Shown one piece after another: positions 9,233 through 17,277 of a DNA stretch of 36,174 bases; position 1 is the first letter of the stretch; every line of letters begins with the position of its first letter. The stretch is from NCBI GenBank assembly GCA_021731165.1, contig JAKFXY010000046.1, positions 1-36,174 of the forward strand, given 5' to 3'. A program made the position numbers and the translations under genes. The stretch comes from Acidobacteriota bacterium (GTDB lineage: Bacteria; Acidobacteriota; Vicinamibacteria; Vicinamibacterales; UBA2999). The notes beneath the pieces are model-generated. The model made no database searches and had not been told where the DNA came from. It worked only from the letters and a program-made list of their open reading frames with translations.

Positions 9233-9260
9233 GGCTCAAGGCCAAAGGCTCAAGGCTCAA
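9229..9260. repeat. TCAAGGC heptamer tandem array
   Basis: About 4.6 direct copies of a seven-base unit TCAAGGC (third copy CAAAGGC). The array lies between the S8 protease gene and the alkyltransferase gene, and its complement TTGA provides the TTG start of the latter. The unit differs from the GTAGGCR family, but unit length and gene-boundary position are the same. Confidence 0.85.
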
Positions 9261-9287
9261 CGTGGATTGGGATCTTCGCGTCGGGCG

Positions 9288-10826
9288 TTACTTGGCCAGC
9301 CCCATGCCGCGCAATGCCGCGCGCGGATTGATCAGCCCATAGCCGTACTCGTCGTCGCGTCCCGGTGTCCCGAGGTCGGTGGCGTACTGCTTCATGGCGG
9401 CTTCGATGGCCGCGGGACTGGTGATGCCCTGCTGCATCAGCAGGGCCGCGAATCCGGCCACGTGGGGCGCCGCCATCGACGTGCCCTGGAAGTACTGGTA
9501 CGCGAAGGAATCAAACCTCGGCGCGCGGTAGCCGGCGGGCCCTCGGAGAAAGGTATCCACCAGATCCAGGTCGAACGACTGCTGGAGAATGCCGCCCGTC
9601 GAACCGACGGACTGCTGGTCTCCACCGGGTGCCGCCAGTTCGATATAGGGTGCCGTGGTCGAGTAGAAGGCTCTGCGGCGATCCGGGCCGATCGAGGCCA
9701 CCGCCACCATGCCGTCAATCCGTGGAGCGAACTCCGCAATCTGTTCGATCGGGTTCCCCGACTGAAACTCATTGCCGCCCGCCACCACGACGAAGGTGCC
9801 AAGACCGACCGCATAGCTGATGGCTGCCTGAACCACGGGGGCGGGCGGGCCGTTGCGGCCGATGCTCATGTTGAGCACCTTGGCTCCGTTGTCGGCCGCG
9901 TACCGGATGCCGCGGGCCACGACATCGTCGGTGCCCGCGAAGGGTCTGGAGAAGATCGCGTCCCAGAGGCTGTCGATCACCTTCACCGGCATGATGCGAA
10001 CGTTGAACGCCATCCCGGCGACACCCAGATTGTTGTTCGTCAGCTCACCAACCGTACCGGCCACGTGAGTGCCGTGGCCGTCGAGATCGAACGGCGTCGT
10101 GTCGTTCCAGATGAAGTCCCGCGGCGACACGAACCGGTCGGGGCCGCCAAGATCAGGCGCCGCCGCGAACGGCACGTCAACGGGGCCCAGCGCCGGGAAC
10201 CGTACGCCGTCGTCTAACGCCCATGCGGCCCCGGTAAACCGCACGACCGAGCTCCGGTAGGCTGCCCCTGTGTCGAGCACGGCCACGGTCACGGCGTTCG
10301 TGGCGCCCGGGTTGATGTCCCATGCACGTTCCATGTCGATCGCGGGCAGGTTCCACTGCCGCGAGTACAACGGATCGTTCGGTACAAACGACGCGTGGAC
10401 GCGGTATCGCGCCTGGGCATACTCGACGTCGGGCTGTGCATCAAGCGCGCGAGCCACTGCCTCCGGATCGGCGCGTTCGCCGATCGTGACGACATCGAAG
10501 TCCGCGTAGGGGAGGGCTCGCGTCTCCGCGCCGTTGACTCGTCCCAGCATCGCCGTGCGCGCGGCGGCGCTGGTGCCGGCTCGAAACTTGACGATGAGGC
10601 TTCCGCGGAGGAACGGCTCGTGCCCGGCCGACGTGAGCCTGCCGCTGTCCGCCGTGCGGGCCTCGATGGGTGCGTCGTGTTCGCGCAGGCCGCGATCGAT
10701 GGCGGGCGCACTGATGTCGGAGAGGATCGTGCGCCGGCCTGGCGCATCCTCCGGCTGTTGCGCGGACGTTGTCAGCCACAGGCTGGCGGCAATCATTGCC
10801 GCGGCGGACAGCACTACTCGATACAC
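9288..10826 (-). CDS. Secreted subtilisin-like serine protease (S8)
   Basis: A 512-residue protein with an N-terminal signal peptide (hydrophobic ~4-22, ending near TTSAQQ). A propeptide-like region follows (~75-160; GSLIVKFRAGTSAAAR, and YADFDVVTIGERADPEAVARAL of the inhibitor-I9/fervidolysin kind). The catalytic domain has Asp185 (AVLDTGA), His251 (DGHGTHVAG) and Ser450 (GTSMAAPHVAG), plus the oxyanion Asn in VVAGGNE. The Asp-His distance of 66 residues is about twice that of subtilisin, so a loop of roughly 30-35 residues is inserted. No C-terminal sorting domain is seen. It probably degrades extracellular or periplasmic proteins; the substrate is unknown. It sits 29 bases after the HD-GYP gene and may share its transcript. 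Confidence 0.95.
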   Translation of the reverse strand: MYRVVLSAAAMIAASLWLTTSAQQPEDAPGRRTILSDISAPAIDRGLREHDAPIEARTADSGRLTSAGHEPFLRGSLIVKFRAGTSAAARTAMLGRVNGAETRALPYADFDVVTIGERADPEAVARALDAQPDVEYAQARYRVHASFVPNDPLYSRQWNLPAIDMERAWDINPGATNAVTVAVLDTGAAYRSSVVRFTGAAWALDDGVRFPALGPVDVPFAAAPDLGGPDRFVSPRDFIWNDTTPFDLDGHGTHVAGTVGELTNNNLGVAGMAFNVRIMPVKVIDSLWDAIFSRPFAGTDDVVARGIRYAADNGAKVLNMSIGRNGPPAPVVQAAISYAVGLGTFVVVAGGNEFQSGNPIEQIAEFAPRIDGMVAVASIGPDRRRAFYSTTAPYIELAAPGGDQQSVGSTGGILQQSFDLDLVDTFLRGPAGYRAPRFDSFAYQYFQGTSMAAPHVAGFAALLMQQGITSPAAIEAAMKQYATDLGTPGRDDEYGYGLINPRAALRGMGLAK

Positions 10827-10855
10827 CCGCCTATCTTAGTGCGTTGCGCGGAAAT

Positions 10856-12211
10856 TCAGAGATACGACAACGGATCGACGGCGAACGCAGCCGGGTCGAG
10901 CGGCGCCTGGATGGCGGTCGGTCCGCCTTCGGAAGCATTCCAGAGATCGACGTCGTACGGGCCGTCGAGCGGTGTGCCGTCGCTGGCCATCAGCACGCGC
11001 ACACGCGGGCGATACGGATCGGGGGCGTAGGTCTTCAGCACCACGGCGATCTCCCCCGTGTCCAGCCGCACCATGTTGCCCTCGGGGTAGATGCCCACGA
11101 GCTGCGTGAACCGGCGGACGAGGTGCTGATCGAACTGCTTGCCGTCGTTGCGCTGGAGCACCGCGAGAATGCGATCGGTGGGGAAGGCCTCCTGGTAGAT
11201 GCGCTGCGACCGCATCGCGTCATACACGTCGGCGATGCCGCACAACATCGTGCCGAGGTTGAGCTGGGGGCGTGTCACCCCAGACGGATAGCCCGTGCCG
11301 TCGGCACGCAAATGGTGCTCGAATGCCACCACGGGCGCCAGCATCGGCATCTCCGGCGTCCGCCTGAGAATCTCCGCGCCTTCGACGGTGTGCCGCTGCA
11401 GAATCTCGAACTCGCGGGTGGTGAGTGCTCCCGGCTTGTTCAGGATGTCTCCAGGCGTTTTGACCTTCCCGATATCGTGCATCAGCGCTGAGAGGCCGAA
11501 TTCACGGAGGGCCGGTCCGTCAACGCCAAGTCCGCGCGCCTGCGCCATGGTGAGCACCGACACGTTCACCATGTGTGTGAACGTGTAGTTGTCGTAGTTC
11601 TTGAGCGCCGTCAGCGCCAGCAGGGCCGTTCGGTTCTGTGCCACCGCCTGGGCCAGCGACTCCACCATGCCGCGCGCGGCGTCCGCGTCCGGGATGCCTT
11701 CCACCTGCGCGCTGTCCCACAGCGTCCCCGCAATTGAAACGGCTTCGTCATAGAGGCGGCGAAACGTGGCTGCGTCGCCCGTGGCTGCCTCGACCCGCTC
11801 CTCGCCTCCGAGCCGGCCGACTCTGATATGGGAGAGGTCCGCCAGCGCCGCCTGCCTGGCGGCGGTATCGCCATGAACAAGGGCGTCCACGAAGGCGGTC
11901 AATTCCTCCGATCGGACACCGCGGTTGATGGCAATCCGCTCGATTCCAGCCTGCTTCAGCTTGCGTATCAGCTCGCCCATGTTCTCGGTGGCCCGCGCAA
12001 CGGGAACATCGACGGCCACGATCTCCTCGCCCACGATCCCGATCGCGACCGACGGCCACGATGCGTGCGCACGCGCGAGCGTGTCGGAGAGCGCGGCGAT
12101 ATTGCGAGCCACGAGCGGATGTCCCGCGGCATAGAGCTGCGCGCCGCGCAGCGCCGCGGCGAGGCGCCGGACAAGCTCTTCCGCCAGACGCGTCCGTTCT
12201 GAAGGATTCAC
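10856..12211 (-). CDS. HD-GYP domain phosphodiesterase with N-terminal LYxxxHP domain
   Basis: A 451-residue predicted cytoplasmic protein. The HD-GYP domain (~190-390) should hydrolyse c-di-GMP (or a related dinucleotide). The metal-binding HD is at 245-246 (LMHDIGKVKTP), followed by HHLRADGTGYP with GYP at 307-309. Residues ~5-130 form a separate alpha/beta region containing LYAAGHPLV and GELIRKLKQAGI that resembles the N-terminus of the next gene upstream. The C-terminal ~60 residues (GNMVRLDTGEIAVVLKTYAPDPYRPRVRVL) look like the small beta domain seen in other HD-GYP proteins. The GTG start overlaps the HEAT-repeat gene stop by four bases (GTGA), indicating translational coupling. Confidence 0.93.
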   Translation of the reverse strand: MNPSERTRLAEELVRRLAAALRGAQLYAAGHPLVARNIAALSDTLARAHASWPSVAIGIVGEEIVAVDVPVARATENMGELIRKLKQAGIERIAINRGVRSEELTAFVDALVHGDTAARQAALADLSHIRVGRLGGEERVEAATGDAATFRRLYDEAVSIAGTLWDSAQVEGIPDADAARGMVESLAQAVAQNRTALLALTALKNYDNYTFTHMVNVSVLTMAQARGLGVDGPALREFGLSALMHDIGKVKTPGDILNKPGALTTREFEILQRHTVEGAEILRRTPEMPMLAPVVAFEHHLRADGTGYPSGVTRPQLNLGTMLCGIADVYDAMRSQRIYQEAFPTDRILAVLQRNDGKQFDQHLVRRFTQLVGIYPEGNMVRLDTGEIAVVLKTYAPDPYRPRVRVLMASDGTPLDGPYDVDLWNASEGGPTAIQAPLDPAAFAVDPLSYL

Positions 12212-14442
12212 GGGTTCCTCCGTTCCCCGGTACGCCGAATCTCGGCTCGCACCGCGCTCCGAACGCCTCGAGGCCCCCGCGCGGCGGCCTCATCGATCAC
12301 GGCCGTCGTGTCTGGTGTCCCGATTCGGTGCAACGCGGCTGCGGCGGCGCGACGGAGCCTGGCCGTCCGCACCGGCGCCCACCACACGCCGTGGTACAGG
12401 AGCTGGCGGAGGGTGCGCGTGGAGTCGGGATGGGCGCTGAAGCCGCTCAACGCGTCGACGATCTGGAGCTGCAGCGCAACAAGCCGTCCGCGGGGAGCGA
12501 TGGTGTCGAGCACGTGGCAGAGCAGCGGCACCGCGTTGTCGTCGCCGAGCGCGGTGAGCTGCTGGACGATCGTCTCGCGGGATGCGCTTCCGGCCAGCAA
12601 TGCCCGCTCCAGGACGGCGTACGCCTCGCTGGAGCCAATCTGCACGATGGCGCGGATCGATTCGCGCTGCACATGCGGGTCGGCATCGTCGAGCATCGAC
12701 GCGAGGTCGGCGAGTGCGTCGTGACCACCGAACGCGCGAATCAAGTCGATGGCCGTCCTGCGCACGGCCGGATTCGGCGACTGTTTCAGTTGTTCGATCG
12801 TGTGCCGGCCGGCCGCGCCGAAGCTGAGCAGCAGCTCTCGAAGCCTCCTGATGGCGCGTGCCTGCTCCTCGATGGCGAGCGCCTCGGCGAGCGGCGTGAT
12901 GATCCCGGGGCCGAGGGATCGGCAGAGGTCCGCGAGCGCCTCGACGTCTGGCTCGTCCGCCTGTCGCAGGTTCGCGACGATGTGCTGTCCGAACCGCCCG
13001 GAGGCGAGCGTGTCCATCGCGGCGCGGGCCGCCTCACGGAGTTCGTCCCGGCTGCCAGGCCGACACTCGCCGGCGAGGGCGTCGAGCAGCCGCCGGGCGC
13101 CCTCGACGTCTCCGCCGATCATGCGCCGCTCAATGCTCGTGGAGACGATTGCCGCGATCGGCTGCCACGCCGAAGGGTCGCCTTCGATGCGCAAGAGATC
13201 CAGCAACAGGGCGAGGTCCAACACGTGAAGCGCGGCGGGCGAGATCGTGGACAGCCACGCTTCGACACGGGCCGGTGGGTCGTCGGCGACCCGCTCGACG
13301 TCCACGGCCTGCACGCGGGCCGAGCTCAGTTCACGGTCGTACTCCTCCGAGACGAACCCGCTGTCGGAGTAGGTCATCAGCAAACCGGCGGTCCCTTGCC
13401 ACAGATCCTCGAAGCCGGGGTCGCTCCCGAGCGGACTTGCCTGGACCTCCTGGTGCGCGAGATCGAGCAGACGACCCTTTCGATCGACATCCGGGACGAG
13501 CGCTTCGAAAGCCTCAGCCAGGCGCACCGTGGCGCCCTTGCCGGCAATGACCGAGCTGGCGACGAATGACGCGATCGCGTCGTCGTCCACCCGGGCGGTC
13601 ACGCGTGAAACCAGTGCGCGGTCCTCGGGCGACCCGTTTCTGGCCTGACGCATCAACGCCATCAACATCTCGGGTGTGAGTCGTGCGAAGGCATCGGCGA
13701 CGGCCTGGTGTACGCCGTCCGGATTGCCCTGCCGCTGGCCGGCCGCGTGTACGAGACCGTGAAAGAGCGTCAAGAGCGCCGAGGCCCTGGCCCCCATCGT
13801 GGTGCCGTCCGGGCGGTCGCGCTGCAGCTGGTGTATCAGGTCACCCAACCGCGCGGGGTCGCCAACCGCGTCGGCGAGCGTCGCGAGGGACCGCTCGTCG
13901 AACCCGTCGGCGGTGCCTCCCTGCAGGCAGTACTCGATGACCCGGTCGCTGGCGAGCGCGTCTCCGCCGGTCCGCTCGCGAAGCATCTCCGCGTAGTCGA
14001 TCTCACGGATTTCAAAGTGCGTCCGTCCCGCCCTCATCCACGCCTGGCCGATCCCTCCCTCGCCGCGCAGGTCTTCCGGCGCGCGAGCCAGCAAGAGAAG
14101 GAGCGCGTGCCAATCCAACTCGTCGGCTCCCTTCCGGATCGTCAGCTCGCCGACAAGGCGCTCGTGCAGCAGATCGGCGAGCTCGCCGATCGCCTGGTCG
14201 GTTCTGGCTGGCGCCCGCCCCTCGATGGCGATGACGCCTGGATGCACGACGAGCGTGACGTCGCCTGCCGCCGTCAGCCGCGCGGAGGTGGCGACGATGC
14301 GGCCGAGGGAGGACTCGATGGCCGGATGCGTCGATGGATAGAGCGACACCGATCGAGCCGCGGCCTTGCACGCACGGGCGAAGTCAGCCAGCACCCCGCT
14401 CTGGTCCGCGGACATCGGATCGAAGGTGGGCGTCACGCTCAT
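12208..14442 (-). CDS. HEAT-repeat protein with the same N-terminal domain as the HD-GYP neighbour
   Basis: A 744-residue protein without signal peptide or membrane segment. Residues ~8-140 contain SLYPSTHPAI and IGELADLLHERL and match the N-terminal domain of the downstream HD-GYP protein in spacing and pattern. The middle (~180-480) is helical and Ala/Asp-rich with no family I can name. Residues ~530-735 carry HEAT-like repeats, for example NPAVRRTAIDLIRAFGG and DPHVQRESIRAIVQIGS. HEAT solenoids are protein-binding scaffolds, so a partner or scaffold for the co-translated HD-GYP enzyme is a reasonable inference. ATG at 14442 is the clear start; deoA starts divergently 77 bases away. Function unknown. 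Confidence 0.85.
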   Translation of the reverse strand: MSVTPTFDPMSADQSGVLADFARACKAAARSVSLYPSTHPAIESSLGRIVATSARLTAAGDVTLVVHPGVIAIEGRAPARTDQAIGELADLLHERLVGELTIRKGADELDWHALLLLLARAPEDLRGEGGIGQAWMRAGRTHFEIREIDYAEMLRERTGGDALASDRVIEYCLQGGTADGFDERSLATLADAVGDPARLGDLIHQLQRDRPDGTTMGARASALLTLFHGLVHAAGQRQGNPDGVHQAVADAFARLTPEMLMALMRQARNGSPEDRALVSRVTARVDDDAIASFVASSVIAGKGATVRLAEAFEALVPDVDRKGRLLDLAHQEVQASPLGSDPGFEDLWQGTAGLLMTYSDSGFVSEEYDRELSSARVQAVDVERVADDPPARVEAWLSTISPAALHVLDLALLLDLLRIEGDPSAWQPIAAIVSTSIERRMIGGDVEGARRLLDALAGECRPGSRDELREAARAAMDTLASGRFGQHIVANLRQADEPDVEALADLCRSLGPGIITPLAEALAIEEQARAIRRLRELLLSFGAAGRHTIEQLKQSPNPAVRRTAIDLIRAFGGHDALADLASMLDDADPHVQRESIRAIVQIGSSEAYAVLERALLAGSASRETIVQQLTALGDDNAVPLLCHVLDTIAPRGRLVALQLQIVDALSGFSAHPDSTRTLRQLLYHGVWWAPVRTARLRRAAAAALHRIGTPDTTAVIDEAAARGPRGVRSAVRAEIRRTGERRNP

Positions 14443-14505
14443 GGTTCAGGGAGGAGGGAGCCGGTCCATCGACGTTGATTATCGGCGATGAGCCGTCCTG
14501 CAACA

Positions 14506-14511
14506 TATACT
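14506..14511 (+). promoter_or_regulatory. Candidate -10 box immediately before deoA
   Basis: TATACT in the 77-base divergent gap ends nine bases before the deoA ATG. If used, transcription would start within a base or two of the start codon, giving a leaderless or near-leaderless mRNA. No good -35 and no Shine-Dalgarno are visible. Confidence 0.35.
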
Positions 14512-14519
14512 TGCGCCGC

Positions 14520-15824
14520 ATGCGCATTGTCGATGTCATCGCGCGCAAACGCGACGGCCACGCGTTGTCGCGGGAGGAGATCGATCGTTTTGTCGCCGGG
14601 GTGACCGACGGCTCCGTGCCCGACTACCAGGCGTCGGCGCTCCTGATGGCCATTGTCATCCGTGGCATGAGCGACGAGGAGACGGCGTGGCTCACCGACG
14701 CCATGGTGCGATCGGGCGAGCGCGTGGACCTCTCGGACATTCCTGGCGTGAAGGTTGGCAAGCATAGCACCGGGGGGGTTGGCGACAAGGTCTCGATTGT
14801 CCTCGCGCCGCTCGCCGCTGCCTGCGGCGTCGTGTTCCCGAAGATGTCGGGGCGGGGGTTGGGCCATACCGGCGGCACGCTCGACAAGCTGCAGGCGATT
14901 CCCGGCTTTCGCGTGGACCTTGGGATCGACGAATTCAAGCGCGTCGTACGGGAGGTTGGCACGTCCATCATTGGCCAATCGGCGTCGCTCGCGCCGGCGG
15001 ACAAGAAGCTGTATGCCCTCCGTGACGTGACGGCCACAATCGAGAGCATTCCGCTCATCTCCGCCTCGATCATGAGCAAGAAGCTGGCGGAAGGCTGCAA
15101 CGCGCTCCTGCTCGACGTGAAGTGCGGAGACGGCGCGTTCATGAAGACGCAGGAGAGTGCCAGGGCGCTGGCGGCGTCGATGGTGGCGATCGGCACGCAC
15201 GCGGGGGTGCGCACCGAGGCGTTCATCACCGACATGGAGGTGCCGCTGGGGCGGGCGATCGGCAACTCGATCGAGCTTGTGGAGTGCTTCGACACGCTGC
15301 GCGGGCGCGGCCCCGGCGATCTCGAAGCCGTGGCTCGTCGGTTTGCGTCCCGGATGGTCGTGCTTGCCGGCCTCGAGCGGGAGCGGGAGGCCGCCGACGT
15401 CCGGGTGGATGCGGCGCTCTCCTCGGGCCGCGCGATCCAGACATTGGCGAAGCTCGTCGAGGCGCAGGGTGGCAACCCCCGTGTCCTCGACGATGCGGCC
15501 CTGCTGCCCCACGTGGCGGAGCGAGAGGTGTACCGGGCCGCGCGGTCGGGCTTCATTGGTGCGATGCGCGCGGAGGCGCTGGGGCGGGCGAGCAATCTGC
15601 TGGGTGCCGGCCGCACGACGGTGAACGACAGCATCGACCACGCCGTGGGCGTGATGGTGCTCGCCAAACCGGGTGACGAGGTGCGCGAGGATCAGCCGCT
15701 GCTGGAATTGCACCATCGCGGGGGGCGCGGGGTCGAAGCGGCACTGCGGATGTGTCATGACGCGGTGACCATCGTGGACGCGCCTCCGCCGGCGCGCCTG
15801 AAAGTCATCGCGGAGGTTCGCTGA
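14520..15824 (+). CDS. deoA: Thymidine / pyrimidine-nucleoside phosphorylase
   Basis: A 434-residue enzyme that phosphorolyses thymidine, deoxyuridine or (in the Pdp subtype) also uridine to base plus (deoxy)ribose-1-phosphate. The hallmark phosphate/nucleoside site is present: KHSTGGVGDKVSIVLAP near residue 80, then the family signature SGRGLGHTGGTLDKL near 115. Also typical are KKLYALRDVTATIESIPLI, SIMSKKLAEG and DVKCGDGAFMK. The all-alpha N-terminal, alpha/beta central and C-terminal barrel-sandwich domains are complete. A longer frame opens upstream, but ATG 14520 gives the family start (MRIVDVIARKRDG). The stop shares one base with the nupC ATG (TGATG). First gene of the salvage operon. 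Confidence 0.95.
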   Translation: MRIVDVIARKRDGHALSREEIDRFVAGVTDGSVPDYQASALLMAIVIRGMSDEETAWLTDAMVRSGERVDLSDIPGVKVGKHSTGGVGDKVSIVLAPLAAACGVVFPKMSGRGLGHTGGTLDKLQAIPGFRVDLGIDEFKRVVREVGTSIIGQSASLAPADKKLYALRDVTATIESIPLISASIMSKKLAEGCNALLLDVKCGDGAFMKTQESARALAASMVAIGTHAGVRTEAFITDMEVPLGRAIGNSIELVECFDTLRGRGPGDLEAVARRFASRMVVLAGLEREREAADVRVDAALSSGRAIQTLAKLVEAQGGNPRVLDDAALLPHVAEREVYRAARSGFIGAMRAEALGRASNLLGAGRTTVNDSIDHAVGVMVLAKPGDEVREDQPLLELHHRGGRGVEAALRMCHDAVTIVDAPPPARLKVIAEVR

Positions 15825-17209
15825 TGGATATCGTGGATGCGCAAGCCGGGGTGCCCAAGCCGGCGCGCCAGCCGTGGACGCGGACGGATGCGATCGTCCT
15901 TGGCAGCCTGGCCCTCGTTGCCGGAGTGGCGATTGCCGCCGGCGCCGCCGGGGCGCCCCGCGTGCAGCCAGTGGCCGGCCTCGCGCTCATCCTGGCCCTG
16001 GCCTACTGTCTCTCGAACGCACGCCGCGCGATCGACTACCGCACGGTGGCATGGGGGCTCGGCCTCCAGTGCCTGTTCGCCCTCATCGTGCTGAAAACCT
16101 CGGCCGGGCAGCAGGTGTTCCAGGCCGCCGGCGCCGGGATCACGCGCGTGCTCGACTTCGCCTTCGTCGGATCGTCCTTCGTGTTCGGCCCGCTCGGCAG
16201 CCGCGAGGTCTGGCCAAGGGTGATGACCAGCGTGCTGGGGGCCGAGGGCGCGCAGTACGGCGTCATCTTCGCGTTTCAGGTGCTGCCGACCATCATCTTC
16301 ATCGCGGCGCTCTTCGCGATGCTCTACTACTTCGGCGTCATGCAGGTCGTGGTGCGTGTTTTCGCCGTCGTGATGCGTCGATTCATGCGGGCGAGCGGCG
16401 CCGAATCGCTCAACGTCGCCGCCAGCATCTTCATGGGACAGACGGAGGCGCCCCTCACGATTCGGCCGTTCCTGCCGCGCATGACCGAATCGGAGTTGAT
16501 GACCGTCATGACAGCCGGGATGGCGCACATCTCCGGCGGAATCATGGCCGCCTACATCCTGTTCGGCATCGAGGCGCAGCACCTGCTGACGGCGGTCATC
16601 ATGACGGCACCAGGCACGCTGATGATGGCCAAGCTGTTCGTGCCGGAGACCCGTGTGCCGGACACGATGGGGTCGGTGAGGCTGAACGTGGAGCGTACCG
16701 ACGTCAATGTCATCGATGCGATCGGGCGCGGCACCGGCGAAGGACTGCATCTCGCCCTGAACGTCGGGGCGATGCTCATCTCATTCCTGGCCATCGTCGC
16801 CCTGCTCAACGCGGGGCTCGGTGCGCTCGGCGGGGCCATCGGCGTCGACCTCAGCATGCAGCGCGCCCTCGGCCTGGTGTTCGCGCCGATCGCCTGGAGC
16901 CTCGGCGTGCCGTGGCAAGATGCGCCGACGGTGGGGAACCTGCTCGGCACGCGGATGGTCCTGAACGAGTTCGTCGCCTACGCCCAGCTCGGGTCGCTCA
17001 AGGGCACGCTCGATCCGCGGTCGTTCACGATCGCGACATTCGCGCTCTGCGGGTTCGCGAACTTCAGCTCAATCGGCATCCAGATCGGCGGAATCGGCGC
17101 GCTGGCGCCCGAGCGGCGTCACGATCTGGCACGACTTGGCCTGCGGGCGATGCTGGCCGGCACGTTCGCCAACTTTCTCACGGCGACCATCGCCGGGATG
17201 CTGCTGTGA
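15824..17209 (+). CDS. nupC: NupC-type concentrative nucleoside transporter
   Basis: A 461-residue polytopic inner-membrane protein (about ten hydrophobic segments) of the CNT family, which brings nucleosides in with H+ or Na+. Family stretches are SSFVFGPLG, FQVLPTIIFIAALFAMLYYFGVM, SIFMGQTEAPLTIRPF (nucleoside/ion-binding helical hairpin), TAGMAHISGGIMAAY and GTRMVLNEFVAY. The Pro/Thr/Glu-containing QTEAP motif argues for a functional carrier. The N-terminal ~20 residues are polar and cytoplasmic. It starts at ATG 15824, overlapping the deoA stop by one base, so the phosphorylase and its substrate importer are translationally linked. Confidence 0.95.
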   Translation: MDIVDAQAGVPKPARQPWTRTDAIVLGSLALVAGVAIAAGAAGAPRVQPVAGLALILALAYCLSNARRAIDYRTVAWGLGLQCLFALIVLKTSAGQQVFQAAGAGITRVLDFAFVGSSFVFGPLGSREVWPRVMTSVLGAEGAQYGVIFAFQVLPTIIFIAALFAMLYYFGVMQVVVRVFAVVMRRFMRASGAESLNVAASIFMGQTEAPLTIRPFLPRMTESELMTVMTAGMAHISGGIMAAYILFGIEAQHLLTAVIMTAPGTLMMAKLFVPETRVPDTMGSVRLNVERTDVNVIDAIGRGTGEGLHLALNVGAMLISFLAIVALLNAGLGALGGAIGVDLSMQRALGLVFAPIAWSLGVPWQDAPTVGNLLGTRMVLNEFVAYAQLGSLKGTLDPRSFTIATFALCGFANFSSIGIQIGGIGALAPERRHDLARLGLRAMLAGTFANFLTATIAGMLL

Positions 17210-17277
17210 CCCCGCCTTCGCCGAGGCCTTCCGAGAGGCCTGGCCGCGGCGACAGCTCGAAGGGCGAGGGACCGTCC

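Noticed and set aside
9168..10217. Plus-strand open frame of 349 codons
   Set aside because: Antisense to the S8 protease, whose catalytic motifs are unambiguous; the translation is Arg/His-rich without domain character.
12061..13569. Plus-strand open frame of 502 codons
   Set aside because: Antisense shadow over the HEAT/HD-GYP genes caused by high GC; no family features.
15874..17277. Long frame extending the PNP gene upstream through nupC
   Set aside because: The upstream part is a +2 shadow of the nucleoside transporter; PNP similarity begins at 17278.
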